Below are positions 33,256-40,349 of a stretch of 40,377 nucleotides of DNA, piece by piece (within the stretch, counting starts at the first letter, position 1; each line of letters opens with the position of its first letter). This stretch comes from Eubacteriales bacterium (lineage in GTDB: Bacteria > Bacillota > Clostridia > Oscillospirales > Oscillospiraceae): assembly GCA_030539285.1 (NCBI GenBank), contig JAUNSH010000025.1:1-40377 (forward strand), in the 5' to 3' direction. A program made the position numbers and the translations under genes. The notes under the pieces are model-generated. The model saw only the letters and a list, made by a program, of their open reading frames with translations. It was not told where the DNA came from and did not search any database.

Positions 33256-34278
33256 TCATTTTTCCGCAAGTTCATCCGAATCACAGAGAGAAATAATATC
33301 ACTTATCAGCAAATATGTGTGAATTATATATCTGCTCGCCTCATCCTTGGTAACCTCAACATGGGTACCCTTACACACTGCATCATTGATAGCATCAAGT
33401 CGCATTCCCACACTACCCAAATCTGCGCCTACTACATCCTTATATGTTTTGCTTCCTTCTTTGCCAGAAATGAACTGTACAAGTCGATTAATATACTGAT
33501 CACTGCCCACCTTTACTTTCTTTCCATTCACAAGTATCGGCTCGTCTTGCGGAGGATACAGAACATCTGCAACATCTAGCAAAATACGTCGGCAAGAATG
33601 AACCGCATTAGCCCAGTCCTCTGGGTTGTCTGAATCCATATTGCTATATACTGATACATACTTTTCAATTGCTTTCGGACACACCTTAGCCAGTTCATCG
33701 TTAACCTTTAGTCGCGCTTGGGTAAATGTATCTTCTACGATGTTACCATACATCAACTTGTTGTAGATATTAAGAACATATGCATATAGTTTTCCTGTGA
33801 TTTTCTGCATCCAGCTCTGGTTATTCTTTATTGAGCTAACGATACTATTCCTTTCCGTAGTATTTCCACCAGGTGCATGCACATACTGGTTAGGATTTGC
33901 CGATGTTATGGAGATGTTAGGATCTGACGAAGCAGAAAGTCGTATTTTTTGAGACTCGATTACCTCTTCAATTTCCGCAATCAAATCGGTTTTGGCATAT
34001 TCAGTATCCGTTTTCTTCCCGTTCTTCTCCTCGCTAACAACATACCTTCTCCCTGCCAACCCTGCAATTCGCCACGACTCGTGCGGCATTCCAGTTGGAG
34101 TACTGGGATACCCGGAAGATTCAAATGTAAACAGTAAAATTCCGTCCTCATCGCCCAGCAATCTGCATAGACGTAAGCATTTCAAAATTATTTTACTAAC
34201 CGGTAGCTCAGACAACTCAAAGTTCTTTAGGATTTCAGCTGCAAGATCGGTACATTCTTTTATTCTCTGACTGTTCAT
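33256..34278 (-). CDS. AbiTii-domain protein, putative phage-defence gene
   Basis: The first 60 residues fit the AbiTii domain found in abortive-infection and related defence proteins: a helix (AAEILKNFELSELPVSKIILKCLRLCRLL), then GDEDGILLFTFESSGYP, where the domain ends in a Gly-Tyr-Pro. The remaining 280 residues have no motif I recognise; they are mostly helical, with WANAVHSCRRILLDVADVLYPPQ and a C-terminal RYIIHTYLLISDIIS, and a 150-residue region that is Asn/Ser-rich. There is no signal peptide. AAGGAGACAAT precedes the ATG. Base composition is clearly AT-richer than trmB and codA on either side, which points to recent transfer. No toxin partner is adjacent. Confidence 0.6.
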   Translation of the reverse strand: MNSQRIKECTDLAAEILKNFELSELPVSKIILKCLRLCRLLGDEDGILLFTFESSGYPSTPTGMPHESWRIAGLAGRRYVVSEEKNGKKTDTEYAKTDLIAEIEEVIESQKIRLSASSDPNISITSANPNQYVHAPGGNTTERNSIVSSIKNNQSWMQKITGKLYAYVLNIYNKLMYGNIVEDTFTQARLKVNDELAKVCPKAIEKYVSVYSNMDSDNPEDWANAVHSCRRILLDVADVLYPPQDEPILVNGKKVKVGSDQYINRLVQFISGKEGSKTYKDVVGADLGSVGMRLDAINDAVCKGTHVEVTKDEASRYIIHTYLLISDIISLCDSDELAEK

Positions 34279-34398
34279 ATTGTCTCCTTTGTTTATCAGT
34301 ATATTCCACCATGAGCAATTACCACCTCAGCAACAGCACAATTTCCTTCAAGGCTAAAGGAATCCTGTCCATATTTCTGAGCTAATCCCTATATACTA

Positions 34399-35634
34399 TC
34401 AAAACAGAACCGTTTTCTCCATGGGTTTTGTGGAGGCAATCAGCTTGCCTCTACGGTAGGATCGCAGCACCGCCGCGTTATTGTTCAGGGCGTCATAATA
34501 ATTGGGAGCGTCCAGAATTACGAAATTGGCATCGTTTCCCTCCCGAATCCCGTAGGCATCCCCCAGGTGCAGGGTGCGGGCGGCATTGGTGGTTACGAAT
34601 TTACAGGAGTTCATAATCTCGTCGTAGCCCAGCATATGACCGGCGTACAAGCCCATAAACACCACATCCCGCATATTGGCGTTGCCCAGAGGATTCCAGG
34701 GGTCGAAGATGTCGTCGGAGCCAAAGGAGACATTGATGCCCTCGGCAGTCAGCTCCTTGACTCGGGTCAGGCTGCGGCGCTTGGGATAGGTATCGGTACG
34801 ACCGCCCAGATGGATATTGACACAAGGATTGGCCACAAAGTTCATGCCGGACATCCGGAGTATCCGCATCAGGCGGATGACATAGGCATTGTTGTAGCTG
34901 TGCATGGCGGTGGTATGTGAGGCGGTTACCATGTCCCGCATACCGGTTTCATAGGCCCGGGTTGCCACCGTCTCCAAGCCACGGGAAGCCTCATCGTCAA
35001 TTTCATCGCAGTGAATATCGATGAGCTTGCCGTACTTCTGCGCAAGCCGGAAGCAGATGTTCAGGGAGTCCACAGAATACTCCCGGGTGAATTCGAAATG
35101 GGGAATGGCACCGGCGGCATCCGCACCCATTTTCAGGGCCTCTTCCAACAGCTCGGCACCCTTGGGATAGCTGAGAATGCCATACTGGGGGAAGGCAACA
35201 ATCTGAATGTCCATGAAGTCCCGGACTTCCTCCCGCAATTCCAGGATGGTTTCCAGAGCGGTCAGCTTGGGGTCGTTGATATCCACATGGGTTCGGACAT
35301 ACTGGATGCCGTTGGCGGCCTGCATCCGAATTGCTCTGCTGACCCGGTCCCGGACATCCTGCTTCGTAAGCCGGGGCTTATACTCCTCCCAGCACTGGAT
35401 GCCCTCAAACAGGGTCCCGCTCATGTTCCACCGGGGAATCCCTGCCGTCATGCAGGTGTCCAGATGGACATGGGACTCCACAAAGGGAGGCAGGGCCATC
35501 TTTCCGGTGCAGTCCATCACTTCCTCCCCACTCTGGGGTTCCAGCCTCGGGGCGATGGCGGAAAACTTTCCGTCGGATACCCGGATATCCACAGTTTCCA
35601 TGGCGTTTTCAATTGTCAGATTTTGAAACAGCAT
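34399..35634 (-). CDS. codA: Cytosine deaminase, amidohydrolase family
   Basis: The enzyme turns cytosine into uracil and ammonia for pyrimidine or nitrogen supply. The 411-aa protein has the amidohydrolase metal set: [11 protein letters not shown] (about residues 52-62), the His in HCDEIDDEA (about 210-218), HTTAMHSYN and [10 protein letters not shown] with the catalytic Asp. An inactive TIM-barrel N-terminal beta sandwich precedes these. CodA was chosen over related isoguanine or triazine deaminases because of close fit to HVHLDT and GSDDIFDPW and because it follows codB. AGGAGGATATAAGCT precedes ATG 35634. The codB-codA gap is 23 bases. Confidence 0.93.
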   Translation of the reverse strand: MLFQNLTIENAMETVDIRVSDGKFSAIAPRLEPQSGEEVMDCTGKMALPPFVESHVHLDTCMTAGIPRWNMSGTLFEGIQCWEEYKPRLTKQDVRDRVSRAIRMQAANGIQYVRTHVDINDPKLTALETILELREEVRDFMDIQIVAFPQYGILSYPKGAELLEEALKMGADAAGAIPHFEFTREYSVDSLNICFRLAQKYGKLIDIHCDEIDDEASRGLETVATRAYETGMRDMVTASHTTAMHSYNNAYVIRLMRILRMSGMNFVANPCVNIHLGGRTDTYPKRRSLTRVKELTAEGINVSFGSDDIFDPWNPLGNANMRDVVFMGLYAGHMLGYDEIMNSCKFVTTNAARTLHLGDAYGIREGNDANFVILDAPNYYDALNNNAAVLRSYRRGKLIASTKPMEKTVLF

Positions 35635-35657
35635 AGCTTATATCCTCCTGAAATCAA

Positions 35658-36899
35658 TCATTTCTCTTTATGGGCCAGTTCCCCGAGAAAAAAGCAGACG
35701 GCGGCAACGGCCATGGCATTGAGAGCCGCAATGCCCCACTGCAGCAGATTTGCCACCAAAAAGCCAATCACAATACCGGCAATGTTGAACCAGTTGACGG
35801 CTGTCTCAGCATGAGCACCCTGGAATTTGTTCCGGTTGCGGAAATAGTCCAGAATGACGATGATGCCGATGGGCGGCAGTGCGCAGTTGAGGATGCTCAG
35901 CCAGCTCACAAAGTTCCAGTACAACCAGATGGCAAGAGCCGTACCCACGATCCCGGAAATCCAAGTGGTGACCTTCATGCGGACATTGGTAATGTTGGAA
36001 ATTGCCAGACCGCCGGTATACAGGGCGTTATTATTGGTAGTCCAGATGTTGGCACCCAGAACAATCAGGGCAGGAATTGCCAGACCCTGCGCGATCATGA
36101 CATAGAAGATGTCGTCCGCACCAGTGAAGGCGCCGCCCACAGCGCCGAAGCAGAACATCAGGGTATTGCCCAGGAAGAAGGCAATCACGGTGGTCCACAC
36201 GGCGACCTTGCTGTTTTTGGCGAAACGGATGAAGTTCGGTGTGGCAGTGCCACCGGAGATGAAGGAGCCAATGACATAGCCAATGCCAGTGAACAGGGTG
36301 ATGCTGCCAGCGGACTGGGAGAAGATGGCAACCAAACCGCCGCCGTCTGCGGCTGCAGTGCCCATAGAGTAGACACCCAGAACCACAATCAGCGGCACAG
36401 AGATGTAACTGACGATTTCCAGCGCCTTCATGCCAGTGGCGGCAGTTGCGGTCATCAGCAGACCGGCAGCGATGGTGAGCAGCCATTCATTGACCCCCAG
36501 GAGCTGTGCCGCAGGGATGGAAAACATGGCAACACCCACGCCAAACCAGCCAATCTGCGTAAAACCCAGAATGGCAGACGACAGGTAAGAACCCTTCGCC
36601 CCGAAGGTGCGGCGGCAGAGCAAATCCATATTGAGACCAGTGGTGGAGCCGATGTCGGCCAAGAGGCCACAGTACGCCGACAGAATCAGACCGCCGAGAA
36701 TACAGGACCAGATAAAGCCAGACAGATCCAGACCGTTACCCAGTTTTGCGCCTACGCTCATGCTGGCGGAGAAGAAGGTAAAGCCAAGCATCACGAAGAA
36801 CATGTTCCAGAACCCCTTACGGGCTGATTCCGGAACCGCCTCCAACGAATAGTCGGCGTCTGCATTTTTCGATACGGCATTCTTTTCTTTTTCGGTCAT
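35658..36899 (-). CDS. codB: Cytosine permease, NCS1 family
   Basis: This 413-aa membrane carrier has 12 predicted helices and imports cytosine with a cation. Typical features are VGAKLGNGLDLSGFIWSCILGG, a GLNMDLLCRRTFGAKGSY segment, GSFISGGTATPNFIRFAK in the middle (substrate gate) and NNNALYTGGLAISN near residue 300. It heads the operon codB-codA. ATG 36899 was chosen for GGAGG with 8-base spacing; an in-frame GTG at 36914 sits before that site. The promoter upstream carries a pair of direct repeats that probably bind a regulator. Confidence 0.93.
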   Translation of the reverse strand: MTEKEKNAVSKNADADYSLEAVPESARKGFWNMFFVMLGFTFFSASMSVGAKLGNGLDLSGFIWSCILGGLILSAYCGLLADIGSTTGLNMDLLCRRTFGAKGSYLSSAILGFTQIGWFGVGVAMFSIPAAQLLGVNEWLLTIAAGLLMTATAATGMKALEIVSYISVPLIVVLGVYSMGTAAADGGGLVAIFSQSAGSITLFTGIGYVIGSFISGGTATPNFIRFAKNSKVAVWTTVIAFFLGNTLMFCFGAVGGAFTGADDIFYVMIAQGLAIPALIVLGANIWTTNNNALYTGGLAISNITNVRMKVTTWISGIVGTALAIWLYWNFVSWLSILNCALPPIGIIVILDYFRNRNKFQGAHAETAVNWFNIAGIVIGFLVANLLQWGIAALNAMAVAAVCFFLGELAHKEK

Positions 36900-36932
36900 C
36901 GGGAAAACCTCCACAGTACTTTTTCTGCTTTG

Positions 36933-36961
36933 ATCATATCACGGGAAATGTATTTTGTCTA
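36933..36961 (-). promoter_or_regulatory. codBA promoter
   Basis: On the minus strand TAGACA (36956-36961) and TATGAT (36933-36938) are exactly 17 bases apart, 34 bases from the codB start. The -35 box overlaps the downstream copy of the direct repeat. Confidence 0.75.
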
Positions 36962-37018
36962 TGCAAAGTACAGGCTTTACCAGCAATGCCCTGAGCACAC
37001 TCTATGCAAAATACAGGC
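36958..37018. promoter_or_regulatory. Tandem 18-bp direct repeats, candidate codBA operators
   Basis: TCTATGCAAAGTACAGGC (36958-36975) and TCTATGCAAAATACAGGC (37001-37018) differ at one base. Their starts are 43 bases apart, close to four helical turns, so a regulator bound at both would face the same side of the DNA. One copy overlaps the -35 box. The regulator gene is not in the window. Confidence 0.7.
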
Positions 37019-37061
37019 ACTTTTTTAAAGCTCAGATTCCATAATCAAATACTATCATCGA

Positions 37062-37088
37062 GAGGGTGTCGTGTTTTACGACGCCCTC
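37062..37088. terminator. Hairpin upstream of the acidic orphan gene
   Basis: GAGGGTGTCG/CGACGCCCTC pairs with one G-U and a 7-base loop, followed on the plus strand by TTACTATTT. It shares wording (GGGTGTCGTGTTT) with the palindromes at 38247, 39345 and 39391. Confidence 0.55.
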
Positions 37089-37122
37089 TTACTATTTCAA
37101 CAATATTCAAGGAGACATACCC

Positions 37123-37488
37123 ATGATTACGAGATCCCCCATCTATAATGTAGCACGATCTCTCACCAGCTCACAATATGAATTTATTGAGCGTGAGTTT
37201 GGCTACTCGAAAACCAGCTTTCTGGATTTGCCCGACGAAACGCTGGTGGACATCTATTATGATCTATGTGACATTGAAGCAACAGCCTTAACGCGGAAAG
37301 GCAATTTGACTTCTCGCGGAAAGAAAGCAGCTGAACTGGCTGAGCTTTTCGGTGATGTAATTGCTGTATATGGCAGTTACTACTGGGACGGCAATGACGA
37401 TTTCAGCGATTACGACGACTACTATGACCGTGTTGAGGAATACGACCCGGAAGACGCATACGGGCACTGGGATCGCGACCCTATGTAA
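37123..37488 (+). CDS. Acidic orphan protein
   Basis: The 121-aa protein is not recognised. ATG 37123 is set by AAGGAGA 8-9 bases upstream; an in-frame ATG at 37066 falls in a hairpin and has no ribosome site. The first 80 residues look helical (SSQYEFIEREFGYSKTSFLDLPDETLVDIYYDLCDIE, then TSRGKKAAELAELFGDVIAVYGS). The last 40 are extremely acidic and aromatic, with DYDDYYDRVEEYDPEDAYGHWD, a composition seen in DNA mimics or unstructured tails. It is directly followed by a group II intron remnant and lies in the mobile block. Confidence 0.6.
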   Translation: MITRSPIYNVARSLTSSQYEFIEREFGYSKTSFLDLPDETLVDIYYDLCDIEATALTRKGNLTSRGKKAAELAELFGDVIAVYGSYYWDGNDDFSDYDDYYDRVEEYDPEDAYGHWDRDPM

Positions 37489-37525
37489 AGCGAGAAATGC
37501 GAAGTCAACTGAGCGCATAGGCCCA

Positions 37526-37813
37526 GTACCTTTGGCGGACATGGGAGCATACATCCAAAGTATCGATGAATGGATGCGCAGACGTATCCGCATGGTGTTC
37601 TGGAAGAAATGGAAGCGAGTCCGCACAAGGTGGAGAAACCTACTGAAGCTGGGAATTTCCAATAGAAATGCAGGGATTCTTGCGAATTCCAGAAAAGGAT
37701 ACAGGCGGATAGCCGCCAGCCCGATTATGAAAACAGCCCTCTCAAACCAACGGCTTGAGAAGGCTGGATTCCAGTTCTTTTACTCTTACTACCGCAAGTC
37801 CGTAGCGGCATAA
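37526..37813 (+). pseudogene. 3' part of a group II intron reverse transcriptase/maturase
   Basis: The frame reads LADMGAYIQSIDEWMRRRIRM, then VFWKKWKRVRTRWRNLLKLG, ANSRKGYRRIA and ALSNQRLEKAGF, ending at 37813. This is the maturase-specific (GIIM) C-terminal domain of LtrA-like intron proteins, about 90 of roughly 420 residues. The reverse transcriptase part is gone; the frame reads open further left, but in shadow of the acidic orphan. The start given is where similarity begins and is approximate. Confidence 0.85.
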
Positions 37814-37898
37814 ACAGGGGAGGAGCCGTGTACCAGACCGGTACGCACGGTTCTGTGGGAGGTCGGCTGGCTAAATAATGGTCAGCCTCCTACCCGAT
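37814..37898 (+). mobile_element. Group II intron 3' end, domains V and VI
   Basis: GAGCCGTGTACC...GGTACGCACGGTTC folds as the conserved domain V hairpin, with AGCCGT and ACGGTT at its base. GGTCGGCTGGC...GTCAGCCTCC follows as domain VI with an unpaired A region (TAAATAATG), and the 3' splice boundary would be near ACCCGAT at 37892-37898. With the maturase relic it marks a 5'-truncated intron that cannot splice. Confidence 0.8.
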
Positions 37899-37932
37899 CT
37901 CTTGTGGGAATCGATAAAAGGAGGGCACTTTC

Positions 37933-38235
37933 ATGCGCCAAATAAACGAACTATTCAACAAACACGAACGGGTCTGGTTCTCTCTTTTGGGAGAGGAAAG
38001 CCAGCAGCAATTCCTACAAGCCATCCATGACTACGACCCAGCTAGTACAGTAGCGCCAGACTAGATCGGCAGCCACATGGCCTATGGAAAGGACAAGCAA
38101 CTGCGCTATATATCATGGTTGGTATGGACACAGACTTTTGGTCAGGAAGGGTTCCCTGTGAGAGTGGATTTCCAGAAGTATATATGTGGTTCGGAGGACT
38201 TCTATATCAAACAGGCAGATTCGCACATGGTGTAG
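37933..38235 (+). pseudogene. Orphan gene split by one in-frame TAG
   Basis: ATG 37933 has AAAGGAGGG 7 bases upstream. The frame reads 43 residues (MRQINELFNKHERVWFSLLG...TVAPD), meets TAG at 38062-38064, and then continues 56 residues in the same frame (IGSHMAYGKDKQLRYISWLV, then FYIKQADSHMV) to TAG 38233. Both halves look like soluble protein, and the context APD-stop-IGSH suggests a Trp or Gln codon was lost by one base change. The family is not recognised. It follows the intron end by 34 bases. A pseudogene is most likely; UAG read-through cannot be excluded. Confidence 0.6.
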
Positions 38236-38423
38236 ATGCTCTTTCAGAGGGGTGTCGTGTTTCACTACATCCCTTTCTGAAGGGCATGGAGCCTGTTTCG
38301 TCTGGGTTATTCTTTCATCATTCATCTGTCAATTTCCATGATGGATGAATTGAGCGATGAAATCCGATGGCTTAACACCAAAAAAACAACCCTCAGTATC
38401 GACCTTCCAATACTGAGGGTTGT
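38236..38423. repeat. Spacer with a 26-bp palindrome and a terminator
   Basis: No gene is seen. At 38247-38276 lies the GGGTGTCGTGTTTCACTACA palindrome, inverted relative to the copies at 39345 and 39391. At about 38388-38423 AACAACCCTCAGTAT/ATACTGAGGGTTGTT is a perfect 15-bp stem that would terminate the minus-strand relic at 38424 and any plus-strand transcript. Confidence 0.65.
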
Positions 38424-38521
38424 TATTCACTCTTGGTATCTAGCATCATCGATTTGACCTCGCTTTCTACAGATTGGATATCCTTCCTCAGGTATCCTGG
38501 AGTTACATGATCATTGGACTC
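38424..38521 (-). pseudogene. Second decayed copy of the small gene at 29014
   Basis: The minus strand reads NDHVTPGYLRKDIQSVESEV then KSMMLDTKSE and stops near 38424. AAAAGGAG lies just upstream, but the start that fits it (GTGAGTCCAATG) runs into TAA after six codons, so one frameshift separates the start from the readable part. The end (MLDTKSE) and the flanking DNA resemble the relic at 29014. The family is not recognised. Confidence 0.45.
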
Positions 38522-38644
38522 ACTCCTTTTCTGTATCTACATGGTACTATGAAAAGCAGCGGATTACAAGACGGAATATGTGATAAAATAATGCAGTAGT
38601 TTCTGTACAACCGGGAGAAATCGCAACTTTCCTGTAAGTCTCTA

Positions 38645-38709
38645 TTGACGCTGATTCTGTGCTGTGCTATGATAGTAGTGTTGGGGCGGTTGGGTGACCG
38701 GCCCTTTTT
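38645..38709 (+). promoter_or_regulatory. Promoter followed directly by an intrinsic terminator, copy 2
   Basis: TTGACG (38645-38650) and TATGAT (38668-38673) are 17 bases apart. GGGCGGT/ACCGGCCC (one bulged base) with a T5 tract (38684-38709) follows at once. Unlike copy 1, a gene (SRAP) starts 31 bases later, so the terminator could work as an attenuator. Confidence 0.65.
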
Positions 38710-38739
38710 GCTTTACGATACTGACCCGGAGGTGGTTTT

Positions 38740-39312
38740 ATGTGCGGCAGGTTTTATATTCCCGAGGACAGTGAAATCGCCATGCTCCGTAAAATAATGG
38801 AGAATCTGGAGAGCAGAAATGTAACTGTAAAAACCGGCGAGGTCAGTCCCGGAGATGTGGCAGCGGTGATTGCCAGCAATCGGGAGCTGAAACCACAGCC
38901 CTTTGGGATGCTGTGGGGATACCACCTTCCCAATGGAAAGCTGCTGTTCAATGCCCGCAGCGAAACCGCCGCACAAAAGGCCATCTTTGCAGACGGAATG
39001 GAGCACAGACGCTGCGCGATTCCCGCTGCTCACTATTTTGAATGGCAAAAGACTGAGACTGGGAAGACCAAGTATGCAATCGCGCCAAAAGAATCCAAGG
39101 GGATGTTGTTGGCTGGTATCTATCGCTTCGAAAACAATAAGCCCGTATTCACGATCCTGACTCGCTCACCGTCCGAAGATATCGCCATGATCCACGACCG
39201 AATGCCCGTCATTCTGCCCCAGGAAGCACTCGCAGACTGGTTGAATCCGCACTACAGCGGGTCAGAGATTCTATCTGCGGCATTAACAAGCATGTCTTTC
39301 CACGCCTGCTAA
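38740..39312 (+). CDS. SOS response-associated peptidase family protein (YedK/HMCES-like)
   Basis: SRAP proteins bind abasic sites in single-stranded DNA and cross-link to them through Cys2. The 190-aa protein has the catalytic set: MCGRFY with Cys2 at the start, FNARSETA (Asn and Arg/Glu contacts, about residues 69-76), RCAIPAAHYFEWQ with the active-site Glu, and MIHDRMPVIL with the His near 156. The ATG follows CGGAGGTGG. It is slightly shorter than the ~220-aa E. coli YedK, mostly in the N-terminal third. Its place beside phage-like and intron remnants fits the known presence of SRAP genes on mobile elements. Confidence 0.93.
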   Translation: MCGRFYIPEDSEIAMLRKIMENLESRNVTVKTGEVSPGDVAAVIASNRELKPQPFGMLWGYHLPNGKLLFNARSETAAQKAIFADGMEHRRCAIPAAHYFEWQKTETGKTKYAIAPKESKGMLLAGIYRFENNKPVFTILTRSPSEDIAMIHDRMPVILPQEALADWLNPHYSGSEILSAALTSMSFHAC

Positions 39313-39344
39313 AGGAAATTTCTACAGAAAATTTTCCCAGTATG

Positions 39345-39420
39345 AAGGGATGTAGTGAAACACGCCACCCTTCCATATGGACACCACCGTCAGGGATGTA
39401 GTGAAACACGCCTCCCTTTC
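39345..39420. repeat. Two direct copies of a 26-bp palindromic word
   Basis: AGGGATGTAGTGAAACACGC occurs at 39346 and again at 39392, 46 bases apart, each followed by a CCCT run that makes the unit imperfectly palindromic. The inverted copy is at 38247. They fill the space between the SRAP gene and the next promoter. Confidence 0.7.
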
Positions 39421-39464
39421 CCACTAAGTAGAATTGTGCATCGTTTTTTTATGAATCCTGCCTA

Positions 39465-39493
39465 TTGATTACCCTTGCGGAAACTGATACAAT
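39465..39493 (+). promoter_or_regulatory. Promoter of the DUF3990-like gene
   Basis: TTGATT (39465-39470) and TACAAT (39488-39493) are separated by 17 bases, about 32 bases before the start at 39525. Confidence 0.65.
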
Positions 39494-39524
39494 GCTCCAT
39501 GTTTGTGTTCAGGAGGTATTTCAG

Positions 39525-39848
39525 ATGGAAAGCATGGTAGTCTATCTTGGCAGTGATCATGTCATTAAAACCCCGGATTTTGACTTCCGGAAAAACTCGC
39601 TTCGTGTATCCACCACATTGGAAGATGCGAAGCAGCAGGCACACAAAAAGGTAGGCATTGGCGTTGTCAGCGCATACCAGCTCAACCTGGAGCACCTCGT
39701 TTCCATTGAAGACGGACAGAGCATACTGGCCGGCTTTGAGAATGTGGATATCATTCAGCATACCTGGCGGGATGCGTGCAGCCTATCCCTTTGTTCAGAA
39801 CGAGCACTTAAGTCTCTGACTTTTCTGGAGGCAACATTCACCAATTAA
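39525..39848 (+). CDS. DUF3990-like small protein, divergent
   Basis: The 107-aa protein begins MESMVVYLGSDHVIKTPDFDFRK, which resembles the opening of DUF3990 proteins (usually VYHGS...I..PD), a group with an ADP-ribosyltransferase-like fold. The expected DFGxGFYxT segment is missing: the text jumps from RKNSL to VSTTLEDAKQQA, as if a few residues were deleted. The His of the first motif is replaced by Leu (YLGS). Catalytic activity is therefore doubtful. AGGAGGT stands 7 bases before ATG 39525. A hairpin terminator follows. The family call is moderate. Confidence 0.55.
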   Translation: MESMVVYLGSDHVIKTPDFDFRKNSLRVSTTLEDAKQQAHKKVGIGVVSAYQLNLEHLVSIEDGQSILAGFENVDIIQHTWRDACSLSLCSERALKSLTFLEATFTN

Positions 39849-39866
39849 CGAATTTCATAATGGCAC

Positions 39867-39891
39867 AGCCGGGATCATCACGATCCCGGCT
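39867..39891 (+). terminator. Terminator after the DUF3990-like gene
   Basis: AGCCGGGATC/GATCCCGGCT is a perfect 10-bp stem with a 5-base loop, 19 bases after the stop codon. The T run is weak (ATGTCAATAGAATAGATTT). Confidence 0.7.
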
Positions 39892-39950
39892 ATGTCAATA
39901 GAATAGATTTCCTTTTCCTAAAGGAGGATGCTATTTGCCCCTATCATCTT

Positions 39951-40000
39951 AAGATTGCAATGTACCTGAGGTGTCAAAAAAAGTGCAATCTTGCAATCTT
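39951..40000. promoter_or_regulatory. GATTGCAA/TTGCAATC operator-like repeats
   Basis: AAGATTGCA (39951-39959) is inverted twice at 39984-40000 (TGCAATCTT and GCAATCTT in tandem). The three-site cluster lies upstream of the antirepressor frame and may bind a phage-type repressor. No -35/-10 pair was recognised next to it. Confidence 0.4.
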
Positions 40001-40036
40001 CCACCGGGTTTGGTGGCGAACTGAATACACATACAT

Positions 40037-40095
40037 AGAGCGGTTATGAACTTCCGAAGATTTTTCGGTGGTTGGTAACCGCTCTTTTTGTTTTT
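40037..40095 (+). terminator. Attenuator-like terminator before the antirepressor
   Basis: AGAGCGGTTA/TAACCGCTCT is a perfect 10-bp stem around an inner CCGAA/TTCGG hairpin, followed by TTTTTG and another T5. It lies about 70 bases upstream of the antirepressor start. Confidence 0.7.
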
Positions 40096-40163
40096 CTACG
40101 GAAAAACAAATCATCTCAAGGTGATCGAGCCACCGAAACAGACTCGAAAAGAAAGGATGCAAG

Positions 40164-40349
40164 ATGAGCAAAAACGAAACCCTGAACCTCGAAGTGTTCG
40201 ACAACCCTGAATTTGGTCAGATGCGGATTTTGCGGGAGGGAGATAAGTACCTCTTCTGTGCCAATGATGCAGCAGTCGCACTTGGCTACTCCAACCCCCG
40301 AGCTGCATTGCAGCGACACTGCAAGGGTGTCGCGAAACGGTGCTGTTGA
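40164..40349 (+). CDS. Bro-N domain phage antirepressor, 5' part
   Basis: The 61-residue frame matches the start of Bro-N antirepressors: LNLEVFDNPEFGQMRIL, then FCANDAAVALGYSNPRAALQRHCKGVAKR. Phage antirepressors of this type bind DNA or repressors to switch lytic genes on. The frame then ends at TGA 40347-40349 after CC, where homologues continue for about 60 more residues of Bro-N and a C-terminal domain. Either the gene is frameshifted at this point or it is a truncated relic; the window ends 28 bases later. AGAAAGGATG stands before ATG 40164. Confidence 0.75.
   Translation: MSKNETLNLEVFDNPEFGQMRILREGDKYLFCANDAAVALGYSNPRAALQRHCKGVAKRCC

Noticed and set aside
38113..38325. 70-codon minus-strand frame containing RDVVKHDTP
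   Set aside because: Bro-N-like wording is limited to the palindromic unit; flanking residues do not fit Bro-N, and the plus strand carries a better frame with a ribosome site.
39209..39424. 71-codon minus-strand frame with VSLHPFILG wording
   Set aside because: It is created by the two direct palindromic repeats and overlaps the end of the SRAP gene.
39935..39951. Five-codon leader peptide starting at TTG after AAGGAGG
   Set aside because: Too short to support; no regulatory codons or clear coupling to the hairpin further on.
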